From contig NZ_MOBX01000003.1 in NCBI RefSeq assembly GCF_003732425.1, positions 248,001-312,000 of the forward strand: a stretch of 64,000 bases of DNA, given 5' to 3'. Positions 54,492 to 63,772 of this stretch are shown here, one piece after another (positions within the stretch are counted from its first letter, which is position 1; every line of letters starts with the position of its first letter). The notes beneath the pieces are model-generated. The model worked only from the letters and a program-made list of their open reading frames with translations. It was not told the origin of the DNA and made no database searches. Origin of the DNA: Pseudomonas fluorescens. Lineage in GTDB: Bacteria; Pseudomonadota; Gammaproteobacteria; Pseudomonadales; Pseudomonadaceae. The position numbers and the translations under genes are program-made.

Positions 54492-56090
54492 CTACGGCGC
54501 CAACTGGCTCCATTCAATCCCGAATCGGCCCAGGTACTTGCGCAAACGGTCCGCATCATTCGGTTGCGCCTTGGCCAGGCGCGAGATACCAAACAAGCGG
54601 CGACCGGCATCTGACAGACTGTCTGCTTGCCGGCAGACCTCAAGTACTGCGCGCAACTGCAAGCGGTCAAACAGATCCATGCTTTGTGCATCTCCCGGCA
54701 AATCTTCCGGGCTGTCCCCCATTTGGCTCAGGCCCCAGGCATAACGCAACCGCTCAATCTCTTCCTGCACCTGCGCCTCATCAATCCTCCCGCTGTCCGC
54801 CAATGTCGCCATGCGCGTGATCGATGCAGACAGTTCGCGGAAATTACCCAGCCACGCCGCTTCGCGAGAACTGGCGAAGGCAAGATAGAGTCGGCGCGCT
54901 TCAAGGTTGAAGCGCACCAATTGCCCATGCTCGCGGGCATGGCGCTGCAACTCGAAATCGATATTCGGCTCGATATCCTCGCGGCGACCGGCGAGGCCGG
55001 GAAGGTCGAACGTCCAGAGGTTGACGCGTGCGTACAAGTCTTCGCGAAACAAGCCTTCAGCAACACGGCTGCGCAGGTCGCGATGGGTGCCGGCGATGAT
55101 CAGGAAGTCGCTCTCCACCTCTTTGTCCGAGCCCAGTGGAAAGAAGCGTTTCTCTTCAATCGCTTTGAGTAGCATCGCCTGCTCGTCGGCGCCCAGTTCG
55201 CCGATTTCATCGAGAAACAGCATGCCGCCATCCGCCGCGCGCAACAGGCCGTCGCGGGCATTCTGTGCACCGGTGAAGGCGCCTTTGCTGTGGCCGAACA
55301 AGGTCGACATCGCGCCGTCGCCACGCAGGGTGGCGCAGTTGACTTCAACAAAGCGCCCCTGCATCTGATGGCGGTTGCGTTTGAGTTCGTAGATGCGTCG
55401 GGCCAGAAAGGATTTGCCGGCACCGGTCGGACCGATCAGCAGCATGGGGGCTTTCGAACGCACCGCAACGCGTTCGATCTGCTCGATGGAGCGGTTGAAC
55501 GCGGCATTACGTGTGGCGATGCCGGACTTCAGAAATGCCAGGCCTTCCAGGCGTTTATTGGCAAAGCGCGAGGCGATGCGATCGTATCGCGACAGGTCAA
55601 GGTCGATCAGGGCGTGGGTGCCGCAGGCGTGCTCGTCTTCGCTCTTGCGCTTGGCGGGGGAGGTCTGGATCAGGCGAGCGGGCAAGTAGCGCGCCTCGGT
55701 CAACAGGAACCAGCAGATCTGCGCGACGTGGGTGCCGGTGGTGATGTGGACGAGGTAGTCCTCGTGTTCGGTGTCGAACGCGTAGGCAGTGGTGAAATCA
55801 TGCAGCGCGCCGTAGACCTCTTCAAAATCCCATGGATTGCGCAACGCCATCGAGTGCAGGCGCACCTCGGTTTCCGGTGAAACCTGCTGGATGTCGGCGC
55901 GCACCCGCTCAGCAAGACTGACATCGCGGGCGTCGATGCCGTGAATCAGCTCAAGCCGATTGATTAGCACATCCGGCTGCTGGCAGAGGCCCACGCTTGG
56001 GCGCCAATGGCTCCAGCGATTGGCGCCTTTACCGACGCGATCAAGGGTGGCACCGATAAAACCGATGGCAACGGTACGTTTATTTTGCAT
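54492..56090 (-). CDS. rtcR: RtcR, sigma-54 activator of the RNA-repair operon
   Basis: A 532-residue bacterial enhancer-binding protein. The N-terminal CARF-type sensor (about 1-180) contains YLVHITTGTHVAQICWFLL; it is thought to bind an RNA-end or cyclic nucleotide ligand. The AAA+ domain has Walker A GPTGAGKS near 221, the sigma-54 contact loop GAFTGAQ near 271 and Walker B GGMLFLDEIGEL. The C-terminal region contains a Fis-like helix-turn-helix. It is divergent from rtcB and should activate the promoter at 56237. Confidence 0.95.
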   Translation of the reverse strand: MQNKRTVAIGFIGATLDRVGKGANRWSHWRPSVGLCQQPDVLINRLELIHGIDARDVSLAERVRADIQQVSPETEVRLHSMALRNPWDFEEVYGALHDFTTAYAFDTEHEDYLVHITTGTHVAQICWFLLTEARYLPARLIQTSPAKRKSEDEHACGTHALIDLDLSRYDRIASRFANKRLEGLAFLKSGIATRNAAFNRSIEQIERVAVRSKAPMLLIGPTGAGKSFLARRIYELKRNRHQMQGRFVEVNCATLRGDGAMSTLFGHSKGAFTGAQNARDGLLRAADGGMLFLDEIGELGADEQAMLLKAIEEKRFFPLGSDKEVESDFLIIAGTHRDLRSRVAEGLFREDLYARVNLWTFDLPGLAGRREDIEPNIDFELQRHAREHGQLVRFNLEARRLYLAFASSREAAWLGNFRELSASITRMATLADSGRIDEAQVQEEIERLRYAWGLSQMGDSPEDLPGDAQSMDLFDRLQLRAVLEVCRQADSLSDAGRRLFGISRLAKAQPNDADRLRKYLGRFGIEWSQLAP

Positions 56091-56149
56091 GCTTATCTCA
56101 AAAGATAAAAAACGATACTCAATGATAATTTTTCTGCGCGTGGTTTGTC

Positions 56150-56171
56150 GTTATTCAAACGATCAAATAAC
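56150..56171. promoter_or_regulatory. Candidate RtcR upstream activating site
   Basis: GTTATT-N10-AATAAC imperfectly symmetrical repeat in an AT-rich divergent region, about 100 bp upstream of the predicted sigma-54 transcription start, the usual place for an enhancer site. Only the sequence symmetry supports it. Confidence 0.4.
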
Positions 56172-56236
56172 AGCGTGAAATATAAAAACTATATAAAACA
56201 AATAGATAGTGATTTTTTTCAGAAAAATTACAAACT

Positions 56237-56252
56237 TGGCACAGCCGCTGCT
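56237..56252 (+). promoter_or_regulatory. Sigma-54 promoter of rtcB operon
   Basis: TGGCACAGCCGCTGCT aligns with consensus TGGCACG-N4-TTGCW, keeping the invariant GG and GC at the correct spacing and differing at two other positions. Transcription should start near 56263, which excludes rtcB start codons upstream of that point. Confidence 0.8.
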
Positions 56253-56336
56253 ATGTCTATCGCAACGAACAGGTCAAGCCAGCGAGAAGCCAGGATGGCC
56301 AACCCAAATCTCTCCAATACGCAGTCGAATAAAGAC

Positions 56337-57563
56337 ATGAAAGAACACACGTACCAACTGCTCGAAGTCGCCAACGGCAAGCCGATCAAACTCTGGACCG
56401 AAGGTGTGCCGGTGGAAAACGAGGCGCGCGAGCAGTTGATGAACACCGCAAAAATGCCGTTCATCTTCAAACATCTTGCGGTCATGCCGGATGTGCATTT
56501 GGGTAAAGGTTCGACCATCGGCAGCGTCATTCCTACAGTCGGTGCGATCATTCCGGCGGCGGTCGGCGTCGACATCGGTTGCGGCATGATCGCCGCGCGC
56601 ACGTCACTGACGGCTGCCGATCTGCCGGACAACCTGCACGGGCTGCGCAGCGCTATCGAGCAAGCGGTGCCGCATGGCCGCAGTTCGACCCGTTCGCGGC
56701 GCGACAAGGGCGCCTGGGATGAAATCCCGCAGCAAGCCGATCAGGCCTGGGCGGGGCTGCATCCACGGTTCAAATTGATCACCGACAAGTACCCGAAACT
56801 GGCCAACACCAACAACCGCGGGCACCTCGGTACGCTCGGCAGCGGCAACCACTTCATCGAAGTGTGCCTGGATGAAGCCAACCGGGTCTGGTTCATGTTG
56901 CACAGCGGCTCGCGTGGCGTCGGCAACGCCATCGGCAACCTGTTCATCCAGATGGCTCAGGCGGATATGCGTCAGCACATCGCCAACCTGCCGGATCGTG
57001 ACCTGGCCTACTTCGAAGAAGGCAGCCAGCACTTTGATGATTATGTGGAAGCGGTGGGTTGGGCGCAGGACTTCGCCAAACAGAACCGCGAGCTGATGAT
57101 GCGCGCGGTGATTCAGGCGACACGGCAGATTATTCGCAAGCCGTTTGAAGTGGCGCTGGAAGCGGTCAACTGCCATCACAACTACGTGCAGAAAGAGCGG
57201 CATTTCGGTGAAGAGGTACTGGTCACCCGCAAAGGCGCGGTGTCGGCGAAGAAGGGCGAGCTGGGGATTATTCCAGGCTCGATGGGCGCCAAGAGTTTCA
57301 TCGTTCGCGGACTGGGCAACGAGGAATCCTTCAGTTCCTGCAGCCACGGCGCCGGCCGCACCATGAGTCGGACCAAGGCCAAGAATACGTTCACTGTCGA
57401 GGATCAGATTCGCGCCACGGCCCATGTGGAGTGCCGCAAGGACGAAGCGGTGATCGACGAGATTCCGATGGCCTACAAGGACATCGACAAAGTCATGCAC
57501 GCCCAGCGTGAACTGGTGGAAGTGCTGCACACCTTGCGTCAGGTGGTGTGCGTCAAAGGATAA
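56337..57563 (+). CDS. rtcB: RNA ligase RtcB
   Basis: A 408-residue GTP-dependent ligase that joins 2',3'-cyclic phosphate or 3'-phosphate RNA ends to 5'-OH ends. Visible features: DVHLGKGSTIGSVIP, metal-binding Cys in GVDIGCGMIAAR, NCHHNYVQKE and the guanylated His region SSCSHGAGRTMSRT. The ATG at 56337 gives MKEHTYQLLEV, exactly the length of E. coli RtcB; an ATG at 56295 would add 14 residues. Neither has a clear ribosome site. Confidence 0.95.
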   Translation: MKEHTYQLLEVANGKPIKLWTEGVPVENEAREQLMNTAKMPFIFKHLAVMPDVHLGKGSTIGSVIPTVGAIIPAAVGVDIGCGMIAARTSLTAADLPDNLHGLRSAIEQAVPHGRSSTRSRRDKGAWDEIPQQADQAWAGLHPRFKLITDKYPKLANTNNRGHLGTLGSGNHFIEVCLDEANRVWFMLHSGSRGVGNAIGNLFIQMAQADMRQHIANLPDRDLAYFEEGSQHFDDYVEAVGWAQDFAKQNRELMMRAVIQATRQIIRKPFEVALEAVNCHHNYVQKERHFGEEVLVTRKGAVSAKKGELGIIPGSMGAKSFIVRGLGNEESFSSCSHGAGRTMSRTKAKNTFTVEDQIRATAHVECRKDEAVIDEIPMAYKDIDKVMHAQRELVEVLHTLRQVVCVKG

Positions 57564-57576
57564 AGGAAAGCAAATC

Positions 57577-58365
57577 ATGGAATTCGAAGAGCGCCACCCG
57601 CTGTGCAACACCATGCGCGCGCGAGTCCTGGAAGAGCTGGCGCGGATAGAGCGCGAGCGCAATGTCACGATGTTGTATGCCTGTGAGTCCGGCAGTCGGG
57701 CCTGGGGTTTCGCCTCGACCGACAGCGATTACGACGTACGATTTGTGTATGTGGAAAAGCCAGCGTGGTTCGTTCAGGTTGATGCGCCGCGTGATGTGAT
57801 CGAACGTCCGCTGGACGATGAACTCGATGTCAGTGGCTGGGAGCTGCGCAAAACCCTCGGGTTGTTGCGCAAATCCAATCCGACCTTGCTGGAGTGGCTC
57901 GACTCGCCGCTGGTTTATCGCAGTGAAACCGCGCAGGTGGCGCAGTTGCGCGAACTCGCTGAAGCGTTCTACAGCCCGCCAGCCGCGCGCAATCACTATC
58001 TGTCGATGGCAAAGAAGAACTTTCGCGGTTACCTGCAAGGTGAAACCGTGCGTTTGAAGAAGTACTTCTACGTGCTGCGACCATTATTGGCCGTGCGCTG
58101 GATCGATCAGGGACGAGGCCGGCCACCGATGACGTTCGCCGATCTCCTGACCACGGTCGACGACCGCGCGTTGCTCGATGAAGTCGACGAATTGCTCGCC
58201 CTTAAACGCAATGCCGATGAGAGCGCCTACGGGCCGCGTCGACCGGCGTTGCACGGGTTCATCGCGGCTGAGCTTGAGCGCGAAGTGCCCACATTACCCA
58301 GAACTCAGGAAGACTCGCGACGGCTGGATCAGTACCTCAGGGATACCGTCGGGCTGTATGCGTAA
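57577..58365 (+). CDS. RlaP-family nucleotidyltransferase of the RNA-repair operon
   Basis: A 262-residue DNA polymerase beta-type nucleotidyltransferase. The active-site signature is YACESGSRAWGFASTDSDYD: GSxxxG followed by the Asp-x-Asp pair that binds metal. It matches the RlaP (RNA-repair pathway) family found between rtcB and rtcA in many bacteria. It may trim or extend RNA ends before ligation; no activity is proven from sequence. AAAGGAAAG precedes the ATG by 7 bases and the neighbours are 8-13 bases away. Confidence 0.85.
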   Translation: MEFEERHPLCNTMRARVLEELARIERERNVTMLYACESGSRAWGFASTDSDYDVRFVYVEKPAWFVQVDAPRDVIERPLDDELDVSGWELRKTLGLLRKSNPTLLEWLDSPLVYRSETAQVAQLRELAEAFYSPPAARNHYLSMAKKNFRGYLQGETVRLKKYFYVLRPLLAVRWIDQGRGRPPMTFADLLTTVDDRALLDEVDELLALKRNADESAYGPRRPALHGFIAAELEREVPTLPRTQEDSRRLDQYLRDTVGLYA

Positions 58366-58373
58366 GGAATGCA

Positions 58374-59399
58374 ATGAAACAGGAAGTGATAGAGCTGGAC
58401 GGTGCCATCGGTGGCGGCCAGGTGTTGCGCAGCGCTTTGAGCCTGTCGATGGTGACGGGCCGGGCGTTTCGCATTAAACAGATTCGTGCCAGGCGCAGCC
58501 GTCCGGGATTGCTGAGGCAACATTTGACGGCGGTGATGGCGGCGGCCGAGGTCTGCGGCGCAACGGTTTCCGGTGCGCAGTTGGGCTCGCAAGCCTTGAG
58601 CTTCGAACCCGGCGCGATTCGCTCTGGCGATTACCAGTTTGCCATCGGCACGGCTGGCAGTTGCACGCTGGTGTTGCAGACCTTGTTGCCAGCATTGTTG
58701 CGGGCAACGCAGGCAAGTCGGGTGCGCATCTCGGGTGGCACGCATAATCCGCTGGCGCCGCCGACCGATTTCCTCACGCGCAGTTGGCTGCCGCTGCTGC
58801 GCCGCATGGGGGCCAACGTTGAGCTGGACTTGTTGCGACATGGATTTGTTCCGGCAGGCGGCGGTGAGATTGAGGTGAAAGTGCAGCCGTCAAACCTGAC
58901 GCGGCTGGACCTGTGTGAACGCGGCGAGGCGATATCGCAGCACGCCTCGGCGCTGACCGCCGGGCTGGCACCGACGGTTGCCGAACGTGAGTTAAGCCAG
59001 GTAGCCAAGCGTTTGGGTCTGCTGCCTGCGGCGCTGCAACAGGTCACGCTCGATCCGGCGCGGGGGCCGGGCAATGTGTTGTTGCTGGAGTACGCATTCG
59101 AGCACGTCACCGAAGTGTTCAGCGCGTTTGGCCAAGTGTCGTTACGGGCAGAGAAAGTAGCCGATGCCGCGATCAATCAGGCCACCGACTGGTTGCGCAG
59201 TGGTGCTGCGGTAGCCGAGCACCTTGCCGATCAGTTGCTGTTGCCAATGGCGCTGGCCGGTGGCGGCTCTTTCACTACGCCACGCATGACCGAGCATCTG
59301 CACAGCAATATCGCGGTAATAGAGTTGTTTTTGCCGGTTCGCATTGATTGTCGGGAAGAGGGTGCTGATCGTTTGCGCGTTGAGGTCAGCGCCAACTGA
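58374..59399 (+). CDS. rtcA: RNA 3'-terminal phosphate cyclase RtcA
   Basis: A 341-residue cyclase that converts RNA 3'-phosphate to 2',3'-cyclic phosphate through an AMP-His intermediate. The N-terminus ELDGAIGGGQVLRSALSLSM and IGTAGSCTLVLQTLLPALL are typical. The adenylated His is probably in MTEHLHSNIAVIEL near 305. It is the last gene of the operon, 8 bases after the nucleotidyltransferase gene. Confidence 0.95.
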   Translation: MKQEVIELDGAIGGGQVLRSALSLSMVTGRAFRIKQIRARRSRPGLLRQHLTAVMAAAEVCGATVSGAQLGSQALSFEPGAIRSGDYQFAIGTAGSCTLVLQTLLPALLRATQASRVRISGGTHNPLAPPTDFLTRSWLPLLRRMGANVELDLLRHGFVPAGGGEIEVKVQPSNLTRLDLCERGEAISQHASALTAGLAPTVAERELSQVAKRLGLLPAALQQVTLDPARGPGNVLLLEYAFEHVTEVFSAFGQVSLRAEKVADAAINQATDWLRSGAAVAEHLADQLLLPMALAGGGSFTTPRMTEHLHSNIAVIELFLPVRIDCREEGADRLRVEVSAN

Positions 59400-59411
59400 T
59401 CGTCAGGCCAG

Positions 59412-59452
59412 GGGCGGTGGGATTTCATCAGGAAATCCCACCGCCCTTTTTT
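59412..59452 (+). terminator. Terminator of the RNA-repair operon
   Basis: Perfect 15-bp stem GGGCGGTGGGATTTC/GAAATCCCACCGCCC with a 5-base loop and six T residues. Confidence 0.95.
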
Positions 59453-59550
59453 ACGTCTGCAAAAAACTCGCGAAAGGCGGCAAATTGCTGGCCCCCGGAC
59501 TTTTGCTTCCCCGGCAAAATCGCCTTTTTTCAAAAGGTTAGGTTGGCTCT

Positions 59551-59880
59551 ATGCGGACGATTGTCATCACCGTTGCAACGCTTTCCCTGGCTGTCCTCGC
59601 CACCGGTGTGCAGGCGAAAGAGTTGAGTAAAAGCCATCGCTTTGCCTGTATCTGGGGCTCGGATATCGCTGCCGGTGCTCAGCAATCGAAGCTGTCAGGC
59701 GTCTCGCTGTATGGCGCGCGCAAACAATTGCAGGTGCGCCGCTTCCAGCAGCCGTGGATGCGCATGACCGCGATGGGGATTACCGAGCAAACCTACAACA
59801 GCACGTCGAAGCTCAAACCGGCGGCGGTCAAGCAGACCTATTACGAACAATGCGTGCGCCACGAATTAGCCCAGCGCTGA
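59551..59880 (+). CDS. Small exported hypothetical protein
   Basis: A 109-residue protein with a signal peptide (MRTIVITVATLSLAVLATGV then QA-KELS). The mature part is basic with two Cys (RFACIWGSDIAAGAQQSKL and YYEQCVRHE). TAGGTTGG precedes the ATG. No family recognised. Confidence 0.7.
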   Translation: MRTIVITVATLSLAVLATGVQAKELSKSHRFACIWGSDIAAGAQQSKLSGVSLYGARKQLQVRRFQQPWMRMTAMGITEQTYNSTSKLKPAAVKQTYYEQCVRHELAQR

Positions 59881-59883
59881 AGC

Positions 59884-59915
59884 AAAAAGCCCAACCTGAA
59901 CAGGTTGGGCTTTTT
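59884..59915. terminator. Bidirectional terminator
   Basis: AAAAAGCCCAACCTG/CAGGTTGGGCTTTTT is a perfect 15-base arm pair around AA (effective loop about six bases). It ends the 59551 gene. Confidence 0.92.
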
Positions 59916-59937
59916 CATGGCTGACAAAATCTCGGCG

Positions 59938-60009
59938 TCACTTTTCGCTTTCGCAATTGACCATCCACGACACGCCAAAACGATCGACCAGTATGCCGAA
60001 CCGCGCCGC
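59938..60009 (-). pseudogene. PhnB-like VOC protein, C-terminal remnant
   Basis: The frame ending at 59938 reads ARFGILVDRFGVSWMVNCES then EK-stop, the characteristic tail of PhnB/DUF1338-type VOC proteins (WGxRFGMLxDRFGVxWMxNC). Sequence upstream of 60010 is unrelated, so only about 24 codons survive. Confidence 0.7.
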
Positions 60010-60189
60010 CCGGGATTGATTCTCATGTCTCTGCTCCCGGCAGTCAGGCGCGGAGCGTGGCGGGTGTCGCCGGGTTCCGCGTAGGGCGGTTAGAACATAG
60101 CAGAGCGTTGGACGCCGGAAAGGGCAGAGTCTCCCAGATGCTTTCGTTCTGAAAAACGCCTGAATTATTACCGGCATCCAGGCCGTGAT

Positions 60190-60783
60190 TCAGTCGACAA
60201 TCACGCGTTCGTCGTCGTCACCCAGGCACACCGACAACTGCTGGCCGTCTTTGCTGAACGCGCAGTGGGGCAGCGAAACTTGTTTGGCTATGTAGACAGG
60301 CACGCCGATAAAAACAGTGGCTATCAGAACGGCCAGCGCGGATCTGCTGGTCATTACCAAGCCAGACACCGTGCCTTTTTTCTTCAGTTTCGAACGCAGA
60401 AACAGGCCAAGCCCGAGCAAAACTGCGCCGATCAACATGGCGCTGCCGATTTCGTGGGGGCTGATGCTGTAGATCCGTTGTTCCGCATCGTCCGGATAAT
60501 TGAGCTGCCACCAGGCGCCAATCAGCAAAGGCAGAAGCCCGGCGACGATGCAGGCATGAATCGATCCCGGAATGCGCATCAACAGGGCCAATAACAATGC
60601 CACGGTGGCCGCGATCCAGCCAATGGCGGACATTTGTCCGCCCATGCCACCCATCAAAGTGCCGCCGACGTCGATCGGGGTGAGCAGATACCAGTCATAA
60701 AAAGCGATGTGCAGCAGCAGCGACAGAACAGCCAGCCAGCAAATCGGGTAGTAAATCCATAGGGCATTGGGGCGGGTCAACAC
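60190..60783 (-). CDS. Hypothetical inner-membrane protein
   Basis: A 197-residue protein with five or six hydrophobic helices and a short C-terminal tail containing HCAFSKDGQQLSVCLGDDDE. The start is GTG at 60783 with GGACTGA upstream. No family recognised. Confidence 0.65.
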   Translation of the reverse strand: MLTRPNALWIYYPICWLAVLSLLLHIAFYDWYLLTPIDVGGTLMGGMGGQMSAIGWIAATVALLLALLMRIPGSIHACIVAGLLPLLIGAWWQLNYPDDAEQRIYSISPHEIGSAMLIGAVLLGLGLFLRSKLKKKGTVSGLVMTSRSALAVLIATVFIGVPVYIAKQVSLPHCAFSKDGQQLSVCLGDDDERVIVD

Positions 60784-60907
60784 ACTCAGTCCTTTTCATG
60801 GTGTCGGGAGGGGCGCCAGTATGCCGAGGAACCTTTGCTGTGTGAAATTTCGTCGCGACGCTGGAGTACCATGACGCACCGCCTTCACCTGCAGAGTCCA
60901 ATGCCCC

Positions 60908-62719
60908 ATGCCTGATCTATCGCGTTTCACGTCTTTGTTCGATCAGGCGCAACGAGCCTTGCGTCTGGTCTGGGGGACATCGCGTGGCTTGTTTCTGGGG
61001 CTGGTGCTGGCAACGTTGGTGGCCGGTTTGCTGCCGGCACTGGCGGCATGGTTGGGGCAGCGGATTGTCGATGCCGTGGTGGCAGCGATGCAGTTGCACG
61101 CACAACACGGCAGTGCGCCGCTGTGGCCGGTGTTGCGTTATGTGTTGTTGGAGGCCGGGGTGTTGGCGATGTTGTCCGGCACGCAACGGGCACTGTCGGT
61201 GCAGCAATCGCTCTTGCGGGTGCAGCTGGGGCAGAAGGTCAATACGCTGATTTTGCAGAAGGCACAGACCCTGTCACTGGTGCAGTTCGAGAACTCCGAG
61301 TTCTACGACAAACTGGTGCGTGTCCGTCGCGAGGCTTCGACCCGGCCATTGGCGCTGGTCATGAAATCGTTGGGATTGATTCAAAACCTGATCATGCTGA
61401 TCAGTTTTGGTGTGCTGCTGGTGCATTTTTCCCCTTGGGCGCTGGTGCTGCTGGTGGTCGGTGCGTTGCCGGTGTTCTTTGCCGAAGCGCATTTTTCCGG
61501 TGACGCCTTTCGTCTGTTCACCCGGCGCGCGCCGGAGAGTCGGCAGCAGAATTACATCGAAACCTTGCTGTCCCACGAAACGTATATCAAAGAGGTCAAG
61601 CTGTTCGGCTTTGCCCCGCTGTTGCTGCAACGCTACCGCGACACGTTCGCCAGGCTGTATGCAGAAGACCGCCGCCTGACGTTGCGGCGCGATGGCTGGG
61701 GATTCGGCCTCGGCCTGCTCGGTACCGCGGCTTTTTACGCGGCCTATGCCTGGGTGGTGATTGATGCCGTGCATGGCCAGATCAGCCTCGGTCAGATGAC
61801 CATGTATCTGGTGCTGTTCAAGCAAGGCCAAAGCGCGGTGAGCAGCAGTTTGAGTGCGATCAGTGGCCTGTACGAAGACGGCCTCTACCTGACCAGTCTG
61901 TATGAATACCTGGCCGAACCGGTTCAGGTCGATAGCGGCCACCTGACGGTCGGCGTCTGCCCGGGCGATGGTTTGCGTTTCGAAAACGTCGGTTTCCGTT
62001 ATCCGGGCGCCAGTCGGCCTGCGCTGGAGAACATTGACCTGCAATTGGTGCCAGGCCAGAGCATGGCGCTGGTCGGCGAGAACGGTTCAGGCAAGACCAC
62101 GTTGATCAAATTGCTGACCCGACTCTATCGCCCCGATCAGGGGCGTATCCTGCTCGACGGCAGTGATTTGCAGGATTGGCAGGAGACCGCGTTACGTCGG
62201 CGGATTGGCGTGATTTTTCAGGACTACATCCGCTACCAGTTCAGCGTTGGAGAAAACATCGGCGTCGGCGATACCCTGGCCTTCAACGACGCGCAACGCT
62301 GGCAGGAGGCCGCGGCCCAAGGCATGGCGGCCCCCTTCATTGAAGGGCTGGACAAGGGTTATGCCACGCAGTTGGGACGCTGGTTTGCCGGTGGCCAGGA
62401 ATTGTCTGGCGGGCAGTGGCAGAAGATTGCCTTGTCCCGCGCGTATATGCGTCGTGATGCCGACATTCTGATCCTCGATGAGCCGACGTCCGCCCTGGAT
62501 CCGGCGGCCGAAGCGGCGGTGTTCGAGCATTTCAGCCAGCACAGCGACGGTCGCATGACGTTGCTGATTTCCCATCGGTTTTCCAGCGTGCGCAATGCCG
62601 ACCACATCATCGTGCTGCAACAAGGGCGGATTCTGGAGCAGGGCGGCCACGATCAACTGATCGCCGCTGCCGGGCATTACGCGCAATTGTTCGATCTGCA
62701 GGCTCGCGGCTACCGTTAA
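60908..62719 (+). CDS. ABC exporter-type half transporter (fused permease-ATPase)
   Basis: A 603-residue protein. Residues 1-310 form six membrane helices of an exporter-like domain. The ATPase has Walker A GENGSGKTTLIKLL near 390, Q-loop VIFQDYIRYQFSV, signature ELSGGQWQK and Walker B ILILDEPTSALDP. It would act as a dimer and probably exports a peptide, lipid or antibiotic; the substrate is unknown. It overlaps the convergent hydrolase gene by 4 bases. Confidence 0.9.
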   Translation: MPDLSRFTSLFDQAQRALRLVWGTSRGLFLGLVLATLVAGLLPALAAWLGQRIVDAVVAAMQLHAQHGSAPLWPVLRYVLLEAGVLAMLSGTQRALSVQQSLLRVQLGQKVNTLILQKAQTLSLVQFENSEFYDKLVRVRREASTRPLALVMKSLGLIQNLIMLISFGVLLVHFSPWALVLLVVGALPVFFAEAHFSGDAFRLFTRRAPESRQQNYIETLLSHETYIKEVKLFGFAPLLLQRYRDTFARLYAEDRRLTLRRDGWGFGLGLLGTAAFYAAYAWVVIDAVHGQISLGQMTMYLVLFKQGQSAVSSSLSAISGLYEDGLYLTSLYEYLAEPVQVDSGHLTVGVCPGDGLRFENVGFRYPGASRPALENIDLQLVPGQSMALVGENGSGKTTLIKLLTRLYRPDQGRILLDGSDLQDWQETALRRRIGVIFQDYIRYQFSVGENIGVGDTLAFNDAQRWQEAAAQGMAAPFIEGLDKGYATQLGRWFAGGQELSGGQWQKIALSRAYMRRDADILILDEPTSALDPAAEAAVFEHFSQHSDGRMTLLISHRFSSVRNADHIIVLQQGRILEQGGHDQLIAAAGHYAQLFDLQARGYR

Positions 62720-63660
62720 GTGTCGTGCCCGTTGCGCACGGTTGCAGGCCCGGCCATCCGGGGGGCTGGCTTGCTCTGCATCAGGCTGTCGAGCGCCTTG
62801 CGATAGTTCTGCCCGCCGAGCGCCATGCTGTTGTTGTGCGTCGCGCCCGGCACCAACAGTAAGCGCTTGGGTTGTTGTGCGGCGTTGAACAGTTGTTCGC
62901 TGAAGCGTGGCGGCACGAAAGCGTCAGCCAAACCGTGGACCACCAGCAGCGGCATGTGGATATCAGCAATCTTGTCGATCGAATCGAATTTCTGTGAAAG
63001 CAGCCAGCGCACCGGCAGCGAAGTGTTGGCCACCGACGCGGCAACATCCGCCAGTGTGGTGAAAGTGGATTCGATCACCAGTCCGCGCACCGGTAATGCA
63101 GAGTGATCGCGAGCGGCGGTCTGCCCGAGTTCAGCGGCTAGATCGATCGCCACGGCGCCACCGAGGGAGTGCCCGTAGATCAGGCGTTTTGCCGGGTCCG
63201 GTTGCAGCAGCTTGAAGCGTTCCCACGCCACCCGCGCGTCCTCGTAAACGCTGCTTTCCGACGGTAAATCGCCTTTGCTCTCACCGAAGCCGCGGTAGTC
63301 GATGGCCAGCACTGAATAGCCCGCAGCGCGCAGTTGCTCGATACGGAACAACTGCCCGGTGAGGTTCCAGCGCACGCCATGCAGATAGAGAATGGCCGGC
63401 GCATTGGCTTTTTCTGCCGGCCACCACCAGGCATGAATGTTTTCCCCGGCCTTGAAACTCTTTGGTTGCAGATCGAGTTCCTGCACGCTGCCGGGCAAGC
63501 CGCGATACCAACCGGCAGTGCCCGGTTCGATGCGAAACAGCAGTTTGCGTTCGGTGTGTTCGAGCACGGCACAACTGGTCGGCACGCCGATAATCAGCGC
63601 GGCCATGCAGGCGAACGCCAAACGGCGGCGGCGCAGACGCGTCATGAAGGACAGGAACAT
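62716..63660 (-). CDS. Alpha/beta hydrolase, membrane-anchored or exported
   Basis: A 314-residue hydrolase. The catalytic triad elements are GHSLGGAVA (Ser ~163), an Asp in LVVHGLADAFVPP and His in PGATHNNSMALGG. The first ~30 residues are basic then hydrophobic (LAFACMAALIIGVPTSC), an anchor or possible lipobox. The ATG at 63660 follows GGGTGA by 8 bases; GTG at 63672 is the alternative. Probably an esterase or BEM46-like hydrolase of unknown substrate. Confidence 0.85.
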   Translation of the reverse strand: MFLSFMTRLRRRRLAFACMAALIIGVPTSCAVLEHTERKLLFRIEPGTAGWYRGLPGSVQELDLQPKSFKAGENIHAWWWPAEKANAPAILYLHGVRWNLTGQLFRIEQLRAAGYSVLAIDYRGFGESKGDLPSESSVYEDARVAWERFKLLQPDPAKRLIYGHSLGGAVAIDLAAELGQTAARDHSALPVRGLVIESTFTTLADVAASVANTSLPVRWLLSQKFDSIDKIADIHMPLLVVHGLADAFVPPRFSEQLFNAAQQPKRLLLVPGATHNNSMALGGQNYRKALDSLMQSKPAPRMAGPATVRNGHDT

Positions 63661-63772
63661 TAAACGTTTCACCCAGGCGCAGACAAAGAAGGCTTTTTAC
63701 CAGATGCCTCGATCTGCGCGGGAGTTTTTCGACCACCGCCCCGGCGCAACGATTACCAAATGCTGCAAGGAT

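Noticed and set aside
56145..56336. N-terminal extension of RtcB
   Set aside because: Most of it lies upstream of the predicted sigma-54 transcription start, and homologues begin near 56337.
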